A stretch of DNA of 64,000 bases from Pseudomonas mandelii (GCF_006438925.1 NZ_RCZA01000002.1:434001-498000); one strand, 5' to 3'. Counted from the first letter of the stretch, positions 9,227-18,331 are shown. Program-made: numbers and translations. The notes: generated by a model not told the origin, from the letters alone.

Positions 9227-12200
9227 ATGGCTTTTACCGACCCGTTCATCCGTCGCCCGGTGCTCGCCACCGTGGTCAGCCTGTTGATTGTGCTGCTGGG
9301 CTTCCAGGCCTGGAGCAAGTTGCCGCTGCGCCAATATCCACAAATGGAAAACGCCCTGATCACGGTGACCACCGCTTATCCCGGGGCCAACGCCGAAACC
9401 ATTCAGGGCTACATCACCCAACCGATGCAGCAAAGTCTGGCCAGTGCCGAAGGTATCGACTACATGACCTCGGTCAGTCGCCAGAACTTCTCGGTGATCT
9501 CGATCTACGCGCGCATCGGCTCCAACAGCGACCGGTTGTTCACCGAACTGCTGGCCAAAGCCAACGAGGTGAAGAACCAACTGCCTCAGGACGCCGAAGA
9601 CCCGGTGCTGAGCAAGGAAGCTGCCGACGCCTCGGCACTGATGTACATCAGCTTCTTCAGCAAGGAACTGAGCAACCCGCAGATTACCGACTACCTGTCG
9701 CGGGTCATCCAGCCGAAACTGGCGACCCTGCCGGGCATGGCCGAAGCCGAGATTCTCGGCAACCAGGTATTTGCCATGCGTCTGTGGCTGGACCCGGTCA
9801 AGCTCGCCGGTTTCGGCCTGAGTGCCAGCGACGTGACCGATGCCGTGCGCAAATACAACTTCCTCTCCGCCGCCGGCGAAGTGAAAGGCGAGTACGTCGT
9901 CACCAGCATCAACGCCAATACCGAGCTCAAATCCGCCGAAGCCTTTGCCGCGATTCCGCTCAAGGTCGAGGGCGACAGTCGCGTGCTGCTCAGCGATGTG
10001 GCGCGGGTTGAAATGGGTGCGGAAAACTACAATTCGATCAGCTCCTTCGGCGGCACCCCTTCGGTATACATCGGCATCAAGGCCACGCCCGGCGCCAACC
10101 CGCTGGACGTGATCAAGGAAGTGCGCAAGATCATGCCGGACCTGGAAGCCCAGCTGCCGCCGAACCTCAAAGGTGAAATCGCCTACGACGCCACGCTGTT
10201 TATCCAGGCCTCGATCAACGAGGTGATCAAAACCTTGTTCGAGGCGGTGCTGATCGTGATCGTGGTGGTGTTCCTGTTCCTCGGCGCGCTGCGTTCGGTG
10301 GTGATCCCGGTAGTCACCATCCCGCTGTCGATGATCGGCGTGATGTTCTTCATGCAGATGATGGGCTACTCGATCAATCTGCTGACGTTGTTGGCGATGG
10401 TTTTGGCCATCGGCCTGGTGGTGGACGACGCCATTGTGGTGGTTGAAAACATCCACCGGCACATCGAAGAAGGCAAGACGCCGCTGGATGCGGCCATCGA
10501 AGGCGCCCGGGAAATCGCCATGCCGGTGGTCTCGATGACCATCACGCTGGCGGCGGTCTATGCGCCGATCGGTTTCCTGACGGGGCTCACGGGGGCGCTG
10601 TTCAAGGAGTTCGCCCTGACCCTGGCCGGCGCGGTGGTGATTTCCGGTATCGTCGCCCTGACCCTGTCACCGATGATGTGCGCCTTATTGCTGCGCCACG
10701 ACGAAAATCCCAGCGGCCTGGCCCATCGCCTGGATCGGATTTTCGAAGGCCTCAAGCGCCGCTACCAAAGCATGCTTCATGGCACCCTCAATACCCGGCC
10801 GGTGGTGCTGGTGTTCGCAGTGATCGTGCTGTGCCTGATTCCAGTGCTGCTCAAGTTCACCAAGTCGGAACTGGCGCCGGACGAGGACCAGGGCATCATT
10901 TTCATGATGGCCAGCGCCCCGCAACCGGCCAACCTCGACTACCTGAGCGCGTACACCGACGAGTTCGTCACGATCTTCAAGACGTTTCCCGAGTACTACT
11001 CGTCGTTCCAGATCAATGGCTTCAACGGCGTGCAATCGGGGATCGGCGGCTTCCTGCTCAAACCGTGGAACGAACGCAGCCGCACTCAGATGGCGATCCT
11101 CCCCGAGGTCCAGCGCAAACTGGAGAGCATTTCCGGGCTGCAGATCTTCGGCTTCAACCTGCCTTCCCTGCCTGGTACCGGCGAGGGGCTGCCGTTTCAG
11201 TTCGTCATCAACTCCGCCAACGATTACGACTCGCTGCTGCAAGTGGCCGACCGAGTCAAAAAAAGGGCAATGGAGTCCGGCAAGTTCGCCTTCGTCGACC
11301 TCGACCTGGCGTTCGACAAGCCTGAAGTGGTGGTGGATATCGATCGCGCCAAGGCCGCACAGATGGGTGTTTCCATGCAGGACCTGGGCGGGACGCTCGC
11401 GACGTTGCTGGGTGAAGCGGAGATCAACCGCTTCACCATTGAAGGTCGCAGCTACAAAGTCATCGCGCAGGTCGAACGGCCCTTCCGGGATAACCCCAAC
11501 TGGCTGAATAACTATTACGTCAAGAACACCCAAGGCCAACTGCTGGCCCTGTCGACCCTGATCACCGTGACCGACCGGGCGCGTCCACGGCAGTTGAACC
11601 AGTTCCAGCAACTCAACTCGGCCATCCTGTCCGGGGTGCCGCTGGTCAGCATGGGTGAAGCGATCGACACCGTGCGCCAGATCGCTCGGGAAGAGGCACC
11701 GGTGGGTTATGCCTTCGACTATGCCGGCGCATCACGGCAATACGTCCAGGAAGGCAGTGCGCTGTGGGCCACCTTCGCCCTGGCGCTGGCGATCATTTTC
11801 CTGGTACTGGCGGCCCAGTTCGAAAGCTTCCGCGATCCGCTGGTGATTCTGGTGACCGTGCCTTTGTCGATCTGTGGTGCGCTGATCCCGCTGTTCCTGG
11901 GCTGGTCGAGCATGAACATTTACACCCAGGTCGGTCTGGTGACGTTGATCGGGCTGATCAGCAAACACGGAATCCTGATCGTCGAATTTGCCAACCAGTT
12001 ACGCAAGGACAAAGGCCTGACGCCGCGCGAAGCCGTGGAGGAAGCAGCGGCCATTCGTCTGCGTCCGGTGTTGATGACCACCGCGGCGATGGTGTTCGGT
12101 ATGGTGCCGTTGGTCATCGCCACGGGGGCGGGCGCCGTCAGCCGGTTCGACATTGGCATGGTGATCGCCACAGGGATGTCGATCGGGACGTTGTTTACGT

Positions 12201-12253
12201 TGTTTGTGCTGCCGTGCGTGTACACGCTTTTGGCGAAACCCGATAAACCCTAA
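9227..12253 (+). CDS. mexW: RND multidrug efflux transporter, MexW-like
   Basis: Inner-membrane proton/drug antiporter of 1008 residues, a normal length for the HAE1 RND family. The N-terminus FTDPFIRRPVLATVVSLL is the classical first helix. The proton-relay helix 4 motif with adjacent acidic residues is visible as GLVVDDAIVVVEN (about residues 400-412), and the second large periplasmic loop begins near residue 550. Twelve membrane segments are expected. It forms a two-gene operon with the adaptor. The gene is followed by a family A REP doublet and a terminator. Substrates cannot be read from sequence; MexVW homologues export fluoroquinolones, tetracycline and chloramphenicol in P. aeruginosa. 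Confidence 0.88.
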   Translation: MAFTDPFIRRPVLATVVSLLIVLLGFQAWSKLPLRQYPQMENALITVTTAYPGANAETIQGYITQPMQQSLASAEGIDYMTSVSRQNFSVISIYARIGSNSDRLFTELLAKANEVKNQLPQDAEDPVLSKEAADASALMYISFFSKELSNPQITDYLSRVIQPKLATLPGMAEAEILGNQVFAMRLWLDPVKLAGFGLSASDVTDAVRKYNFLSAAGEVKGEYVVTSINANTELKSAEAFAAIPLKVEGDSRVLLSDVARVEMGAENYNSISSFGGTPSVYIGIKATPGANPLDVIKEVRKIMPDLEAQLPPNLKGEIAYDATLFIQASINEVIKTLFEAVLIVIVVVFLFLGALRSVVIPVVTIPLSMIGVMFFMQMMGYSINLLTLLAMVLAIGLVVDDAIVVVENIHRHIEEGKTPLDAAIEGAREIAMPVVSMTITLAAVYAPIGFLTGLTGALFKEFALTLAGAVVISGIVALTLSPMMCALLLRHDENPSGLAHRLDRIFEGLKRRYQSMLHGTLNTRPVVLVFAVIVLCLIPVLLKFTKSELAPDEDQGIIFMMASAPQPANLDYLSAYTDEFVTIFKTFPEYYSSFQINGFNGVQSGIGGFLLKPWNERSRTQMAILPEVQRKLESISGLQIFGFNLPSLPGTGEGLPFQFVINSANDYDSLLQVADRVKKRAMESGKFAFVDLDLAFDKPEVVVDIDRAKAAQMGVSMQDLGGTLATLLGEAEINRFTIEGRSYKVIAQVERPFRDNPNWLNNYYVKNTQGQLLALSTLITVTDRARPRQLNQFQQLNSAILSGVPLVSMGEAIDTVRQIAREEAPVGYAFDYAGASRQYVQEGSALWATFALALAIIFLVLAAQFESFRDPLVILVTVPLSICGALIPLFLGWSSMNIYTQVGLVTLIGLISKHGILIVEFANQLRKDKGLTPREAVEEAAAIRLRPVLMTTAAMVFGMVPLVIATGAGAVSRFDIGMVIATGMSIGTLFTLFVLPCVYTLLAKPDKP

Positions 12254-12257
12254 GATC

Positions 12258-12333
12258 AAAAGATCGCAGCCTTCGGCAGCTCCTACAGGATGTACCCGAT
12301 TCAATGTGGAGCTGCCGAAGGCTGCGATCTTTT
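12258..12333. repeat. REP doublet, family A
   Basis: Two inverted copies of the GATCGCAGCCTTCGGCAGCT unit around a short spacer, directly after the RND transporter. The right arm lacks one base of the TGTAGGAGCT core (reads TGTGGAGCT). Confidence 0.88.
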
Positions 12334-12348
12334 GCCGTTGAAAAACAA

Positions 12349-12376
12349 AAAGGCCTCGCATTAGCGAGGCCTTTTA
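12349..12376. terminator. Rho-independent terminator
   Basis: Stem AAAGGCCTCGC, loop ATTA, arm GCGAGGCCTTTTATTT. It lies between the convergent RND and small-secreted-protein genes and could serve both. Confidence 0.85.
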
Positions 12377-12393
12377 TTTGGGCTTCAATCTGT

Positions 12394-12621
12394 TCAACTT
12401 TGTGGCCTCAATCCTTGAGAAAGTCCGAACATGAACAGCAAAAAATCATGATCGGGTTGGGATGCCACGGATGCCTTCGCAACACGTGGCAATGGACAGT
12501 GTGCGCCGCCGTTCACTGAACTGAGGACTTGCGTGCGGGGCTGCTCCCAAGCCGCCACCGCGAGTGAAGCAACTGCCAAGGCTCCTATTAAAAATACACC
12601 TCGTGCAATTTCGAGTTTCAT
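12394..12621 (-). CDS. Small secreted protein coupled to inaA (PP0905-like)
   Basis: Unrecognised 75-residue protein with a good Sec signal peptide (MKLEIARGVF, then a hydrophobic stretch ending ASLAVAA). Its ATG lies 2 bases after the inaA stop codon, with an AAGGG ribosome site inside the inaA 3' end, so it is likely translationally coupled. The mature part is short and contains one cysteine. From memory, the P. putida operon downstream of colRS (PP0903-PP0905) also ends in a small unknown gene, which supports this being real. Function is unknown; the operon suggests an envelope role under ColR control. Confidence 0.6.
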   Translation of the reverse strand: MKLEIARGVFLIGALAVASLAVAAWEQPRTQVLSSVNGGAHCPLPRVAKASVASQPDHDFLLFMFGLSQGLRPQS

Positions 12622-12623
12622 TG

Positions 12624-13337
12624 CTATAAACCCTTGATAGCGCTGCCAAACGCCGTCTTATAAAAGTAGACGAGTTTCTGCCAGTCCGTCGTGCTGAACG
12701 ACGAGTGGCGACGCAGCTGCTTCATGTCATGAATCGCCGCTTGCCGGGAGGTCCAACGCTGCCGGCCTTTCTCCAGATCGATCAAGGCCACTTCAACCTT
12801 GGCAGCCTCGCCTTCGCCGGTGATGCGCACGAATACGTGCTTGAAGTAGAGGCAGCCATGCTGCCAGCAGCCCTTGTGCATCCGGGCCAGGCTCTCGGCC
12901 AGCTCCTTCAACACTCGATCATGCACAGCCTCACCGTGATGCTCGCGACCGCCGCCAGCGTACCAGTGTTCGATTTCCTCGAAGCCGTCCAGCGACTTGG
13001 TGATCAGCAATGCGCGCCATTTATGCACCGGATCACGCTGTGCACCGCAGAAAACGATTTCCGGAACGAGAACGTCGAGCAGTTTCAGGCCGATGAGCGC
13101 ATCGCGCTCGCGTAACACCGTCGGCCGACCGAACGGGTGCAGCAAGCTGCGATAGATATGCCCGGTCTGACGTTTAACGTAAAGCAGCTGTCCATTGCTG
13201 CTCACGACGCGCTGCACGCCGCTTTCTCCACCGCGACGGACGTTGGGTTCTTCTACCCACTCACCGCGCTGATTCCAGAAATAGTCGAAGCGGTCCTGAG
13301 GAGCGACGTCCGTTTCTGCTGCACATTGCACTGCCAT
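12624..13337 (-). CDS. inaA: InaA/WaaP-type lipopolysaccharide kinase family protein
   Basis: Protein of 237 residues of the LPS core kinase (Kdo/WaaP) superfamily, thought to phosphorylate lipopolysaccharide or a related envelope substrate in the cytoplasm. Kinase-like signs are the VKRQTGHIYRS lysine region (about residues 50-60) and HGCLYFKHVFVR followed by ALIDLEKGR, which correspond to catalytic HxxxxxxN-like and DxE/D loops. The ATG at 13337 has an AAGAGGTAAC ribosome site; the longer frame would overlap the methyltransferase. It starts 4 bases after the methyltransferase stop. This matches PA4378 and P. putida PP0904. The name inaA comes from weak-acid induction in E. coli. Confidence 0.78.
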   Translation of the reverse strand: MAVQCAAETDVAPQDRFDYFWNQRGEWVEEPNVRRGGESGVQRVVSSNGQLLYVKRQTGHIYRSLLHPFGRPTVLRERDALIGLKLLDVLVPEIVFCGAQRDPVHKWRALLITKSLDGFEEIEHWYAGGGREHHGEAVHDRVLKELAESLARMHKGCWQHGCLYFKHVFVRITGEGEAAKVEVALIDLEKGRQRWTSRQAAIHDMKQLRRHSSFSTTDWQKLVYFYKTAFGSAIKGL

Positions 13338-13341
13338 TCTG

Positions 13342-14013
13342 TTACCTCTTGCGTAATACATAAACCCGCCACATGGCATAGAGCGGTAAAAAGTCCAGAT
13401 GTTCCTGAATACGGAAACCCGCCTGCTCGAACTCCTTTTCAACCGTAGCAGCCGGTAACACAAATCGATTTTGGTAACCTCCCTGCTCACGGGTTTTCTC
13501 GAGGCGCTTGCGTTTCCACGCTTTGAAATTGCCGTCCACCCACACAGAAAGGATCACGCTATCACGCGTGACGCGCTCGAATTCACGCAAAATAGCCAGT
13601 CGATGCTCGGCTTCACCGATGTGATGGAGCAAACGCATGCAGAAAATGTTGTCGACGGCGTTATCAGGCAAGGCGATGTCGAATGCAGAAGTGTGCAAGG
13701 GTTGTACCCGTTTCACTACCGCGGCAGGTTGCGCCTGCATGGCAACCTTCAGCATGGATTCAGAGTTGTCGGCACCAATGATCGCACGATTTGTTTTTTC
13801 CGCCAGCAATGGCCAGAAGCGCCCCGCACCGCAGGGCAAATCGAGGATCAGCCCCGGGTCACCAGCCAGTGCCAACGCCTTGCGCGCCAGTTGCTCGTCA
13901 CGCCAGTGGGACAGGCGGCGGCCAAGGCCATCCTTGTGTTTGCGCAGGTATTGTTGAGCGTGTTGATCGTCGTATTTTTCGGAAAAATCCAGTTTGATCG
14001 GGCCGTCCATCAT
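13342..14013 (-). CDS. Class I SAM-dependent methyltransferase (ColR operon)
   Basis: Cytosolic methyltransferase of 223 residues. The SAM-binding motif I is LILDLPCGAGRF (about residues 55-66), motif II has IIGADNSESML, and the later IFCMRLLHHIGE segment is post-motif typical of the Methyltransf_11/25 group. The ATG at 14013 has AGGA 7 bases upstream. First gene of a three-gene operon with inaA and a small secreted protein, immediately downstream of colS on the same strand but with its own promoter region. That region contains a ColR-box-like sequence at 14082-14097. Matches PA4379 and P. putida PP0903. The substrate is unknown; an LPS or lipid headgroup is plausible from context. Confidence 0.78.
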   Translation of the reverse strand: MMDGPIKLDFSEKYDDQHAQQYLRKHKDGLGRRLSHWRDEQLARKALALAGDPGLILDLPCGAGRFWPLLAEKTNRAIIGADNSESMLKVAMQAQPAAVVKRVQPLHTSAFDIALPDNAVDNIFCMRLLHHIGEAEHRLAILREFERVTRDSVILSVWVDGNFKAWKRKRLEKTREQGGYQNRFVLPAATVEKEFEQAGFRIQEHLDFLPLYAMWRVYVLRKR

Positions 14014-14081
14014 CAAGGTTTCCTGAGCTGCTGATGGCTCCCACGATAGGTAGCGCCGTGTCAGCGTCAGGTCATGCCGTT

Positions 14082-14097
14082 GTGAAAAAAATGTTAT
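14082..14097 (-). promoter_or_regulatory. ColR-binding-site-like sequence upstream of methyltransferase-inaA operon
   Basis: On the minus strand this reads ATAACATTTTTTTCAC. The P. putida ColR consensus, as I recall it, is YYNA(C/G)NNYTTTTTCAC; 15 of 16 positions fit. It lies about 70 bases before the methyltransferase start, in the gap behind colS. Confidence 0.6.
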
Positions 14098-14172
14098 GTA
14101 AAACCCCGAATTATTTCGAGGACTTACAGGACGAAAACGAATGCACTGGGTTAATGCGTTTAAATAAGACGA

Positions 14173-15450
14173 TCAGTTATTCGTTGACAGCTCCACCTGA
14201 AAACGACAGCCGTTGGGCTCCATGTTCGTCAGGCTGACGCTCCAACCCTGGTTTTCACAGATCCGTTGCACCAGTGAAAGCCCCAGGCCCAGGCCTTCGC
14301 CGCGCTTCTCGCTGCCCCGCACGAAGGGCTCGAACATCGCCTCGCGTTTTTCCTCGGGAATACCCACGCCACTGTCTTCGACGATGAAACCGGTGGCGGT
14401 CAGCGTCAGGCGAATAAACCCGTGCTCGGTGTAATGCAGCGCATTACGCAGCAGGTTGCCCATGACCGCGTGCAGAAGGGTTGCGTTGTAGCAGGTGTTT
14501 GCCGGATTGCCCGGTTCAAAGATCAGCGTCAATCCCTTGGACTCGATCGGCTCGCGCCACAGATTGAGCAGTCCATCGGCGACCTGGTTCAGGGTTTGCT
14601 GGGGCGACATGCTGGCGTCTTCACGTTGTTTGCGGGCCAACATCAGAAAGGTTTGCACCAGCTCGCGCATCTCTTCACAGGCGCGGGCGATTCGCTCGAC
14701 CTGAGCACGACCACGCTGATCGATGCCGGGGTTTTCCAGCAGCAGCTCGCAGGAACTGGCCAGCACCATCAATGGCGTGCGCAGTTCGTGGCTGACGTCA
14801 CTGGTGAACAACCGTTCGCGGGTCAACGCCTGGCGCAAGCGCCCAAGGGTGGCATCGAAGGCCACGGCCAACTCACCGACCTCATCGGCGGCGTAATCCG
14901 GCGCCAGTGGTGGCGCCAGACCTAACAATTGATCACGGTGACGGACCTGGCGGGCCAGCCGCACCACGGGCGCCATCACTTTGCGAGCCAGTACCCATCC
15001 GAGAAACACCGCCAATGCCAGGCTCAGGACGAAGCCCACCAGCACCACGGCAAACAGCACCCGCTCGCGCTCTTCGAAATCACTTTGATCTTGCAACAGC
15101 ACGTAACGCCGGCCGTCGACGATTTCGACCATCGCGTGATACGACAACTGCTCACGAAACACTTCGTGAAAACCCGGGTCCAGATGTCGCAGATCCTTGG
15201 GTAACTGAAAATCGCCCGGCCCGCCGCTGAAATAGAACAGTTGGTCCGGCTCAGGACGATGGTTCCAGTCCATGACACTGTCCATCAGCAACAGCCGTTG
15301 TAAATCTCCCCCCAGACCTGCCGAAATCAGTTTTTCTTCCACCAGGTGCACAGTCGCCACAATGCCCATGGCAAAGGCTCCCGCGACCAATGCGCTCATC
15401 AGCGCAAAGGCGATGATGATCCGTTGAGCAAGGCTCTGCTTAAACTCCAT
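14173..15450 (-). CDS. colS: ColS sensor histidine kinase
   Basis: Membrane sensor of 425 residues with two membrane helices (about 10-32 and 131-155) around a periplasmic domain of roughly 100 residues. That domain carries H35, E38, E96 and an ExxE pair at E126/E129, the acidic residues associated with metal (Zn, Fe, Mn) sensing in P. putida ColS. HAMP, then the H-box SDVSHELRTPL, then ATPase boxes including DSGVGIP and GLGLGLSLV. The start at 15450 has a GAGGGCCGTG ribosome site and overlaps colR by 11 bases, indicating translational coupling. Matches PA4380. Function: phosphorylates ColR to adjust envelope composition. Confidence 0.9.
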   Translation of the reverse strand: MEFKQSLAQRIIIAFALMSALVAGAFAMGIVATVHLVEEKLISAGLGGDLQRLLLMDSVMDWNHRPEPDQLFYFSGGPGDFQLPKDLRHLDPGFHEVFREQLSYHAMVEIVDGRRYVLLQDQSDFEERERVLFAVVLVGFVLSLALAVFLGWVLARKVMAPVVRLARQVRHRDQLLGLAPPLAPDYAADEVGELAVAFDATLGRLRQALTRERLFTSDVSHELRTPLMVLASSCELLLENPGIDQRGRAQVERIARACEEMRELVQTFLMLARKQREDASMSPQQTLNQVADGLLNLWREPIESKGLTLIFEPGNPANTCYNATLLHAVMGNLLRNALHYTEHGFIRLTLTATGFIVEDSGVGIPEEKREAMFEPFVRGSEKRGEGLGLGLSLVQRICENQGWSVSLTNMEPNGCRFQVELSTNN

Positions 15451-16123
15451 CACGGCCCTCGGCCAAGCGATAACCCACACCGTGCACGGTTTGCAGCAAC
15501 GGTTTGGCGAAAGGCTTGTCGATCACCTGGCGCAACTGATGGACGTGGCTGCGCAGGCTGTCGCTGTCCGGGCAGTCATCACCCCACAGCGCCTCTTCGA
15601 GAATTTCGCGACGCAGTACATGAGGACTTTTTTGCATCAGCACGGCCAGCAACTTCAGTCCCACCGGGTTGAGTTTCAGCAGACGACCTTCGCGGGTCAC
15701 TTCCAGGGTATCGAGGTCGTAGATCAGATCGCTGACCTGCAAGGTGCGACGGCCGCCCCCCTGGGCGCGACGCATGACCGCCTCGATGCGCGCCGCCAAT
15801 TCAGATAGCGCAAAGGGTTTGATCAGGTAGTCATCGGCGCCGGATTTGAAGCCTTGCAGCCTGTCGTCCAATTGATCGCGAGCGGTGAGCATGATCACCG
15901 GCGTGTCGCGGCGCGCGTCTTCACGCAGACGTTTGCACAGGGTGTAACCGTCGATGCCAGGCAACATGATGTCGAGCACGATCAAGTCGTAATGCTCGGT
16001 GGCCGCCAGGTGCAAGCCTGATAAACCGTCCTGCGCGCAATCCACGGTATAACCCTTGAGCCCCAGGTAATCGGCCAGATTGGCCAGGATATCGCGGTTG
16101 TCTTCAACCAATAGAATTCGCAT
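15440..16123 (-). CDS. colR: ColR response regulator (OmpR/PhoB family)
   Basis: DNA-binding response regulator of 227 residues. The receiver domain carries the phospho-acceptor D51 (LIVLDIMLPG) with VEDN near the N-terminus and K101 region YLIKPF; the C-terminal winged helix spans about 128-222. Partner of ColS, overlapping its start by 11 bases. Transcribed away from the LtaS-like gene, leaving about 200 bases in which a ColR-like box lies at 16240-16255. In P. putida ColR activates the neighbouring methyltransferase/inaA operon and several lipid-A and membrane genes, consistent with the surroundings here. Confidence 0.92.
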   Translation of the reverse strand: MRILLVEDNRDILANLADYLGLKGYTVDCAQDGLSGLHLAATEHYDLIVLDIMLPGIDGYTLCKRLREDARRDTPVIMLTARDQLDDRLQGFKSGADDYLIKPFALSELAARIEAVMRRAQGGGRRTLQVSDLIYDLDTLEVTREGRLLKLNPVGLKLLAVLMQKSPHVLRREILEEALWGDDCPDSDSLRSHVHQLRQVIDKPFAKPLLQTVHGVGYRLAEGRDGV

Positions 16124-16239
16124 GGGTCTCTCCTGCGTACACAGTAACGGCCGTCTTGGCCCGCGCAGCTTAAGGCCAAGTGTGGCTGAGGGCTAGGGTT
16201 ACGGGCCTAGGAATCGATTCGCTCAACCACATTATGGCG

Positions 16240-16255
16240 TTAACATGTTTTTCAC
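16240..16255 (+). promoter_or_regulatory. ColR-binding-site-like sequence upstream of LtaS-like gene
   Basis: Reads TTAACATGTTTTTCAC, fitting 15 of 16 positions of the recalled ColR consensus YYNA(C/G)NNYTTTTTCAC. It lies 73 bases upstream of the LtaS-like start, oriented toward it. The single mismatch is a G before the T run. Confidence 0.55.
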
Positions 16256-16327
16256 TATCGATTCACAAGCCGACTACAGTGGCGGTGCGAGAATCCCATG
16301 CAACTGTTGTTAAGGAATGTACACACA

Positions 16328-18277
16328 ATGGACCTCTTCAAGACCGCGCCAATGCGCTTTCTCCTGCTCGTGACCGGCACATGGCTGGTCATTTTCTTGC
16401 TGACCCGCATGGTTTTGCTGCTCACCCATCTGGATGAGGCCGGTAGCGGATTTCTGTCGGTGTTTGGCATCGGCCTGCTTTACGACCTGGGCTTCATTGT
16501 CTACGCAGCACTGCCGATGGGCCTCTACTTGCTGCTCTGCCCACCGGCCTTGTGGCGTCGCCGCGGGCACCGCTGGTTCCTTCAGGGACTGCTAACCGTC
16601 AGCCTGTTCGCCATGTTGTTCACCGCGGTAGCCGAGTGGCTATTCTGGGATGAGTTCGGTGTGCGCTTCAACTTCATCGCTGTCGATTACCTGGTGTATT
16701 CCGACGAGGTGTTGAACAACCTGTTGGAGTCTTATCCGATCGGTACGCTGCTGAGCATCCTTGCCGTGTTGGCCGTCGCCTTGAGCTTTGCGTTGCGCAA
16801 ACCTTTCAATGCCGCGCTGGACGCACCGTTGCCGCCACTGCGCGGGCGCCTGCTGAATGCGCTGGGCCTGTTGATTGTCGCGGGGCTGAGCTTGCAACTG
16901 CTCAGTCAGGATTCGCCGCGCGCCCAGGGCGGTAACGCCTATCAGAACGAATTGGCGAGCAATGGGCCCTATCAGTTCTTCGCTGCATTCCGTAACAACG
17001 AACTGGATTACCCGCAGTTCTACAGCAGCCTGCCACCGGCAATCGTTGCTCAGCAGATTCGTGCCGAACTGAGCGAACCCAACGCGCGTTTCATCGGCGA
17101 GGACCCGCAGGACATTCGCCGGATGATCGACAACCCGGGCACTGCGCGCAAACCCAACATAGTGCTGGTGACGATTGAAAGCTTCAGCGCCAAGTACATG
17201 GGCAGTAACGGCGACGCCCGCAACCTGACCCCCAATCTCGATGCCTTGCGCAAGCAGAGCCTGTACTTCAATAACTTCTACGCCACCGGCACCCGCACCG
17301 ATCGCGGCCTTGAGGCCATTACCCTGGCGATCCCGCCAACCCCGGGGCGTTCGATCGTCAAGCGTGTGGGGCGTGAAAGCGGTTTCGCCAGCCTCGGCCA
17401 GCAACTCACCGCCGTGGGTTACGACAGCGTGTTCGTCTATGGCGGACGCGGTTACTTCGACAATATGAACGCGTTTTTCAGTGGCAACGGTTACCGTGTG
17501 GTGGACCAGACCAGCGTTGAGGAATCAGAAATCCACTTCAAAAATGCCTGGGGCATGGCTGACGAAGATCTCTACAAGCAGACCCTCAAACTGGCCGACG
17601 CTGACTACGCGAAACAGCAGCCGTTTCTGCTGCAAGTGATGACCACCTCCAACCATCGTCCTTATACCTACCCCGACAACCGGATTGACATCAAGTCCGG
17701 CAACGGTCGTGACGGTGCGGTGAAGTACACCGACTATGCCATTGGTCAGTTCCTCGATCAGGCGCGCCAAAAGCCGTGGTTTGACAATACAATCTTCGTC
17801 TTCGTCGCCGACCACACGGCCGGCAGCGCCGGCATGGAAGACTTGCCGATCAGCAACTATCAGATTCCGCTGTTCATCTATGCACCGAAGCTGATCGATG
17901 CACGGGAAACCGCGCAACTGGCCAGCCAGATCGACCTGGCGCCAACCTTGCTGGGTTTGCTGAACCTGGATTATCAATCGACCTTCTTTGGCCGTAACTT
18001 GCTGCAGGACAATCCACTGCCGCCCCGCGTGGTCGTTGGCAATTACCAGCATCTGGGCTTGTTCGACGGCAAGAATTTGGCGATCCTGAGCCCTCGCCAA
18101 GGGCTGCGGCGCCATGATGACGCGCTGACCGAGAGCCGCGAATCCCGGGCCACCGCCAGCGACCCATTGATTGTCCGTGCTATTACCTATTACCAAACCG
18201 CCAGTTATGGCTTCAAGCAACAGCTGCTTGGCTGGAAGACGCCCAAGGAGGGCACCGACCAAGTCAGCGCACATTAA
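16328..18277 (+). CDS. LtaS-like membrane sulfatase/phosphotransferase (COG1368)
   Basis: Inner-membrane enzyme of 649 residues: about five N-terminal membrane helices (to about residue 190) and a periplasmic alkaline-phosphatase-fold domain. Metal and nucleophile elements are visible: KPNIVLVTIES near residue 275, FYATGTRTDRGLEA (candidate catalytic Thr), YGGRGYFDNMNAFF, and FVADHTAGS for metal coordination. Family members transfer phosphoglycerol or phosphoethanolamine to lipids or glycans. Start 16328 follows AAGGA with a long 11-base spacing; an ATG at 16298 is the alternative. A ColR-like box lies upstream and a PAP2 phosphatase follows, suggesting a role in envelope remodelling. The acceptor in this Gram-negative is unknown. 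Confidence 0.78.
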   Translation: MDLFKTAPMRFLLLVTGTWLVIFLLTRMVLLLTHLDEAGSGFLSVFGIGLLYDLGFIVYAALPMGLYLLLCPPALWRRRGHRWFLQGLLTVSLFAMLFTAVAEWLFWDEFGVRFNFIAVDYLVYSDEVLNNLLESYPIGTLLSILAVLAVALSFALRKPFNAALDAPLPPLRGRLLNALGLLIVAGLSLQLLSQDSPRAQGGNAYQNELASNGPYQFFAAFRNNELDYPQFYSSLPPAIVAQQIRAELSEPNARFIGEDPQDIRRMIDNPGTARKPNIVLVTIESFSAKYMGSNGDARNLTPNLDALRKQSLYFNNFYATGTRTDRGLEAITLAIPPTPGRSIVKRVGRESGFASLGQQLTAVGYDSVFVYGGRGYFDNMNAFFSGNGYRVVDQTSVEESEIHFKNAWGMADEDLYKQTLKLADADYAKQQPFLLQVMTTSNHRPYTYPDNRIDIKSGNGRDGAVKYTDYAIGQFLDQARQKPWFDNTIFVFVADHTAGSAGMEDLPISNYQIPLFIYAPKLIDARETAQLASQIDLAPTLLGLLNLDYQSTFFGRNLLQDNPLPPRVVVGNYQHLGLFDGKNLAILSPRQGLRRHDDALTESRESRATASDPLIVRAITYYQTASYGFKQQLLGWKTPKEGTDQVSAH

Positions 18278-18283
18278 TCGAAT

Positions 18284-18313
18284 CGCCCCGGGCTGATGCC
18301 CCGGGGCTTTTTC
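18284..18313 (+). terminator. Rho-independent terminator after LtaS-like gene
   Basis: Stem GCCCCGG, loop GCTGATG, arm CCGGGGC running into TTTTT. It separates the LtaS-like gene from the PAP2 gene only 18 bases before the latter's start, so read-through would be needed for co-transcription. Confidence 0.75.
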
Positions 18314-18331
18314 CTTTGTTCAGGATCCTCC

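Noticed and set aside
9161..10462. 433-codon frame antisense to mexV/mexW
   Set aside because: His/Gln-rich shadow frame; the sense strand encodes a clear RND transporter.
14034..14237. 67-codon plus-strand frame between methyltransferase and colS
   Set aside because: It covers the promoter region and the end of colS on the opposite strand; no ribosome site.
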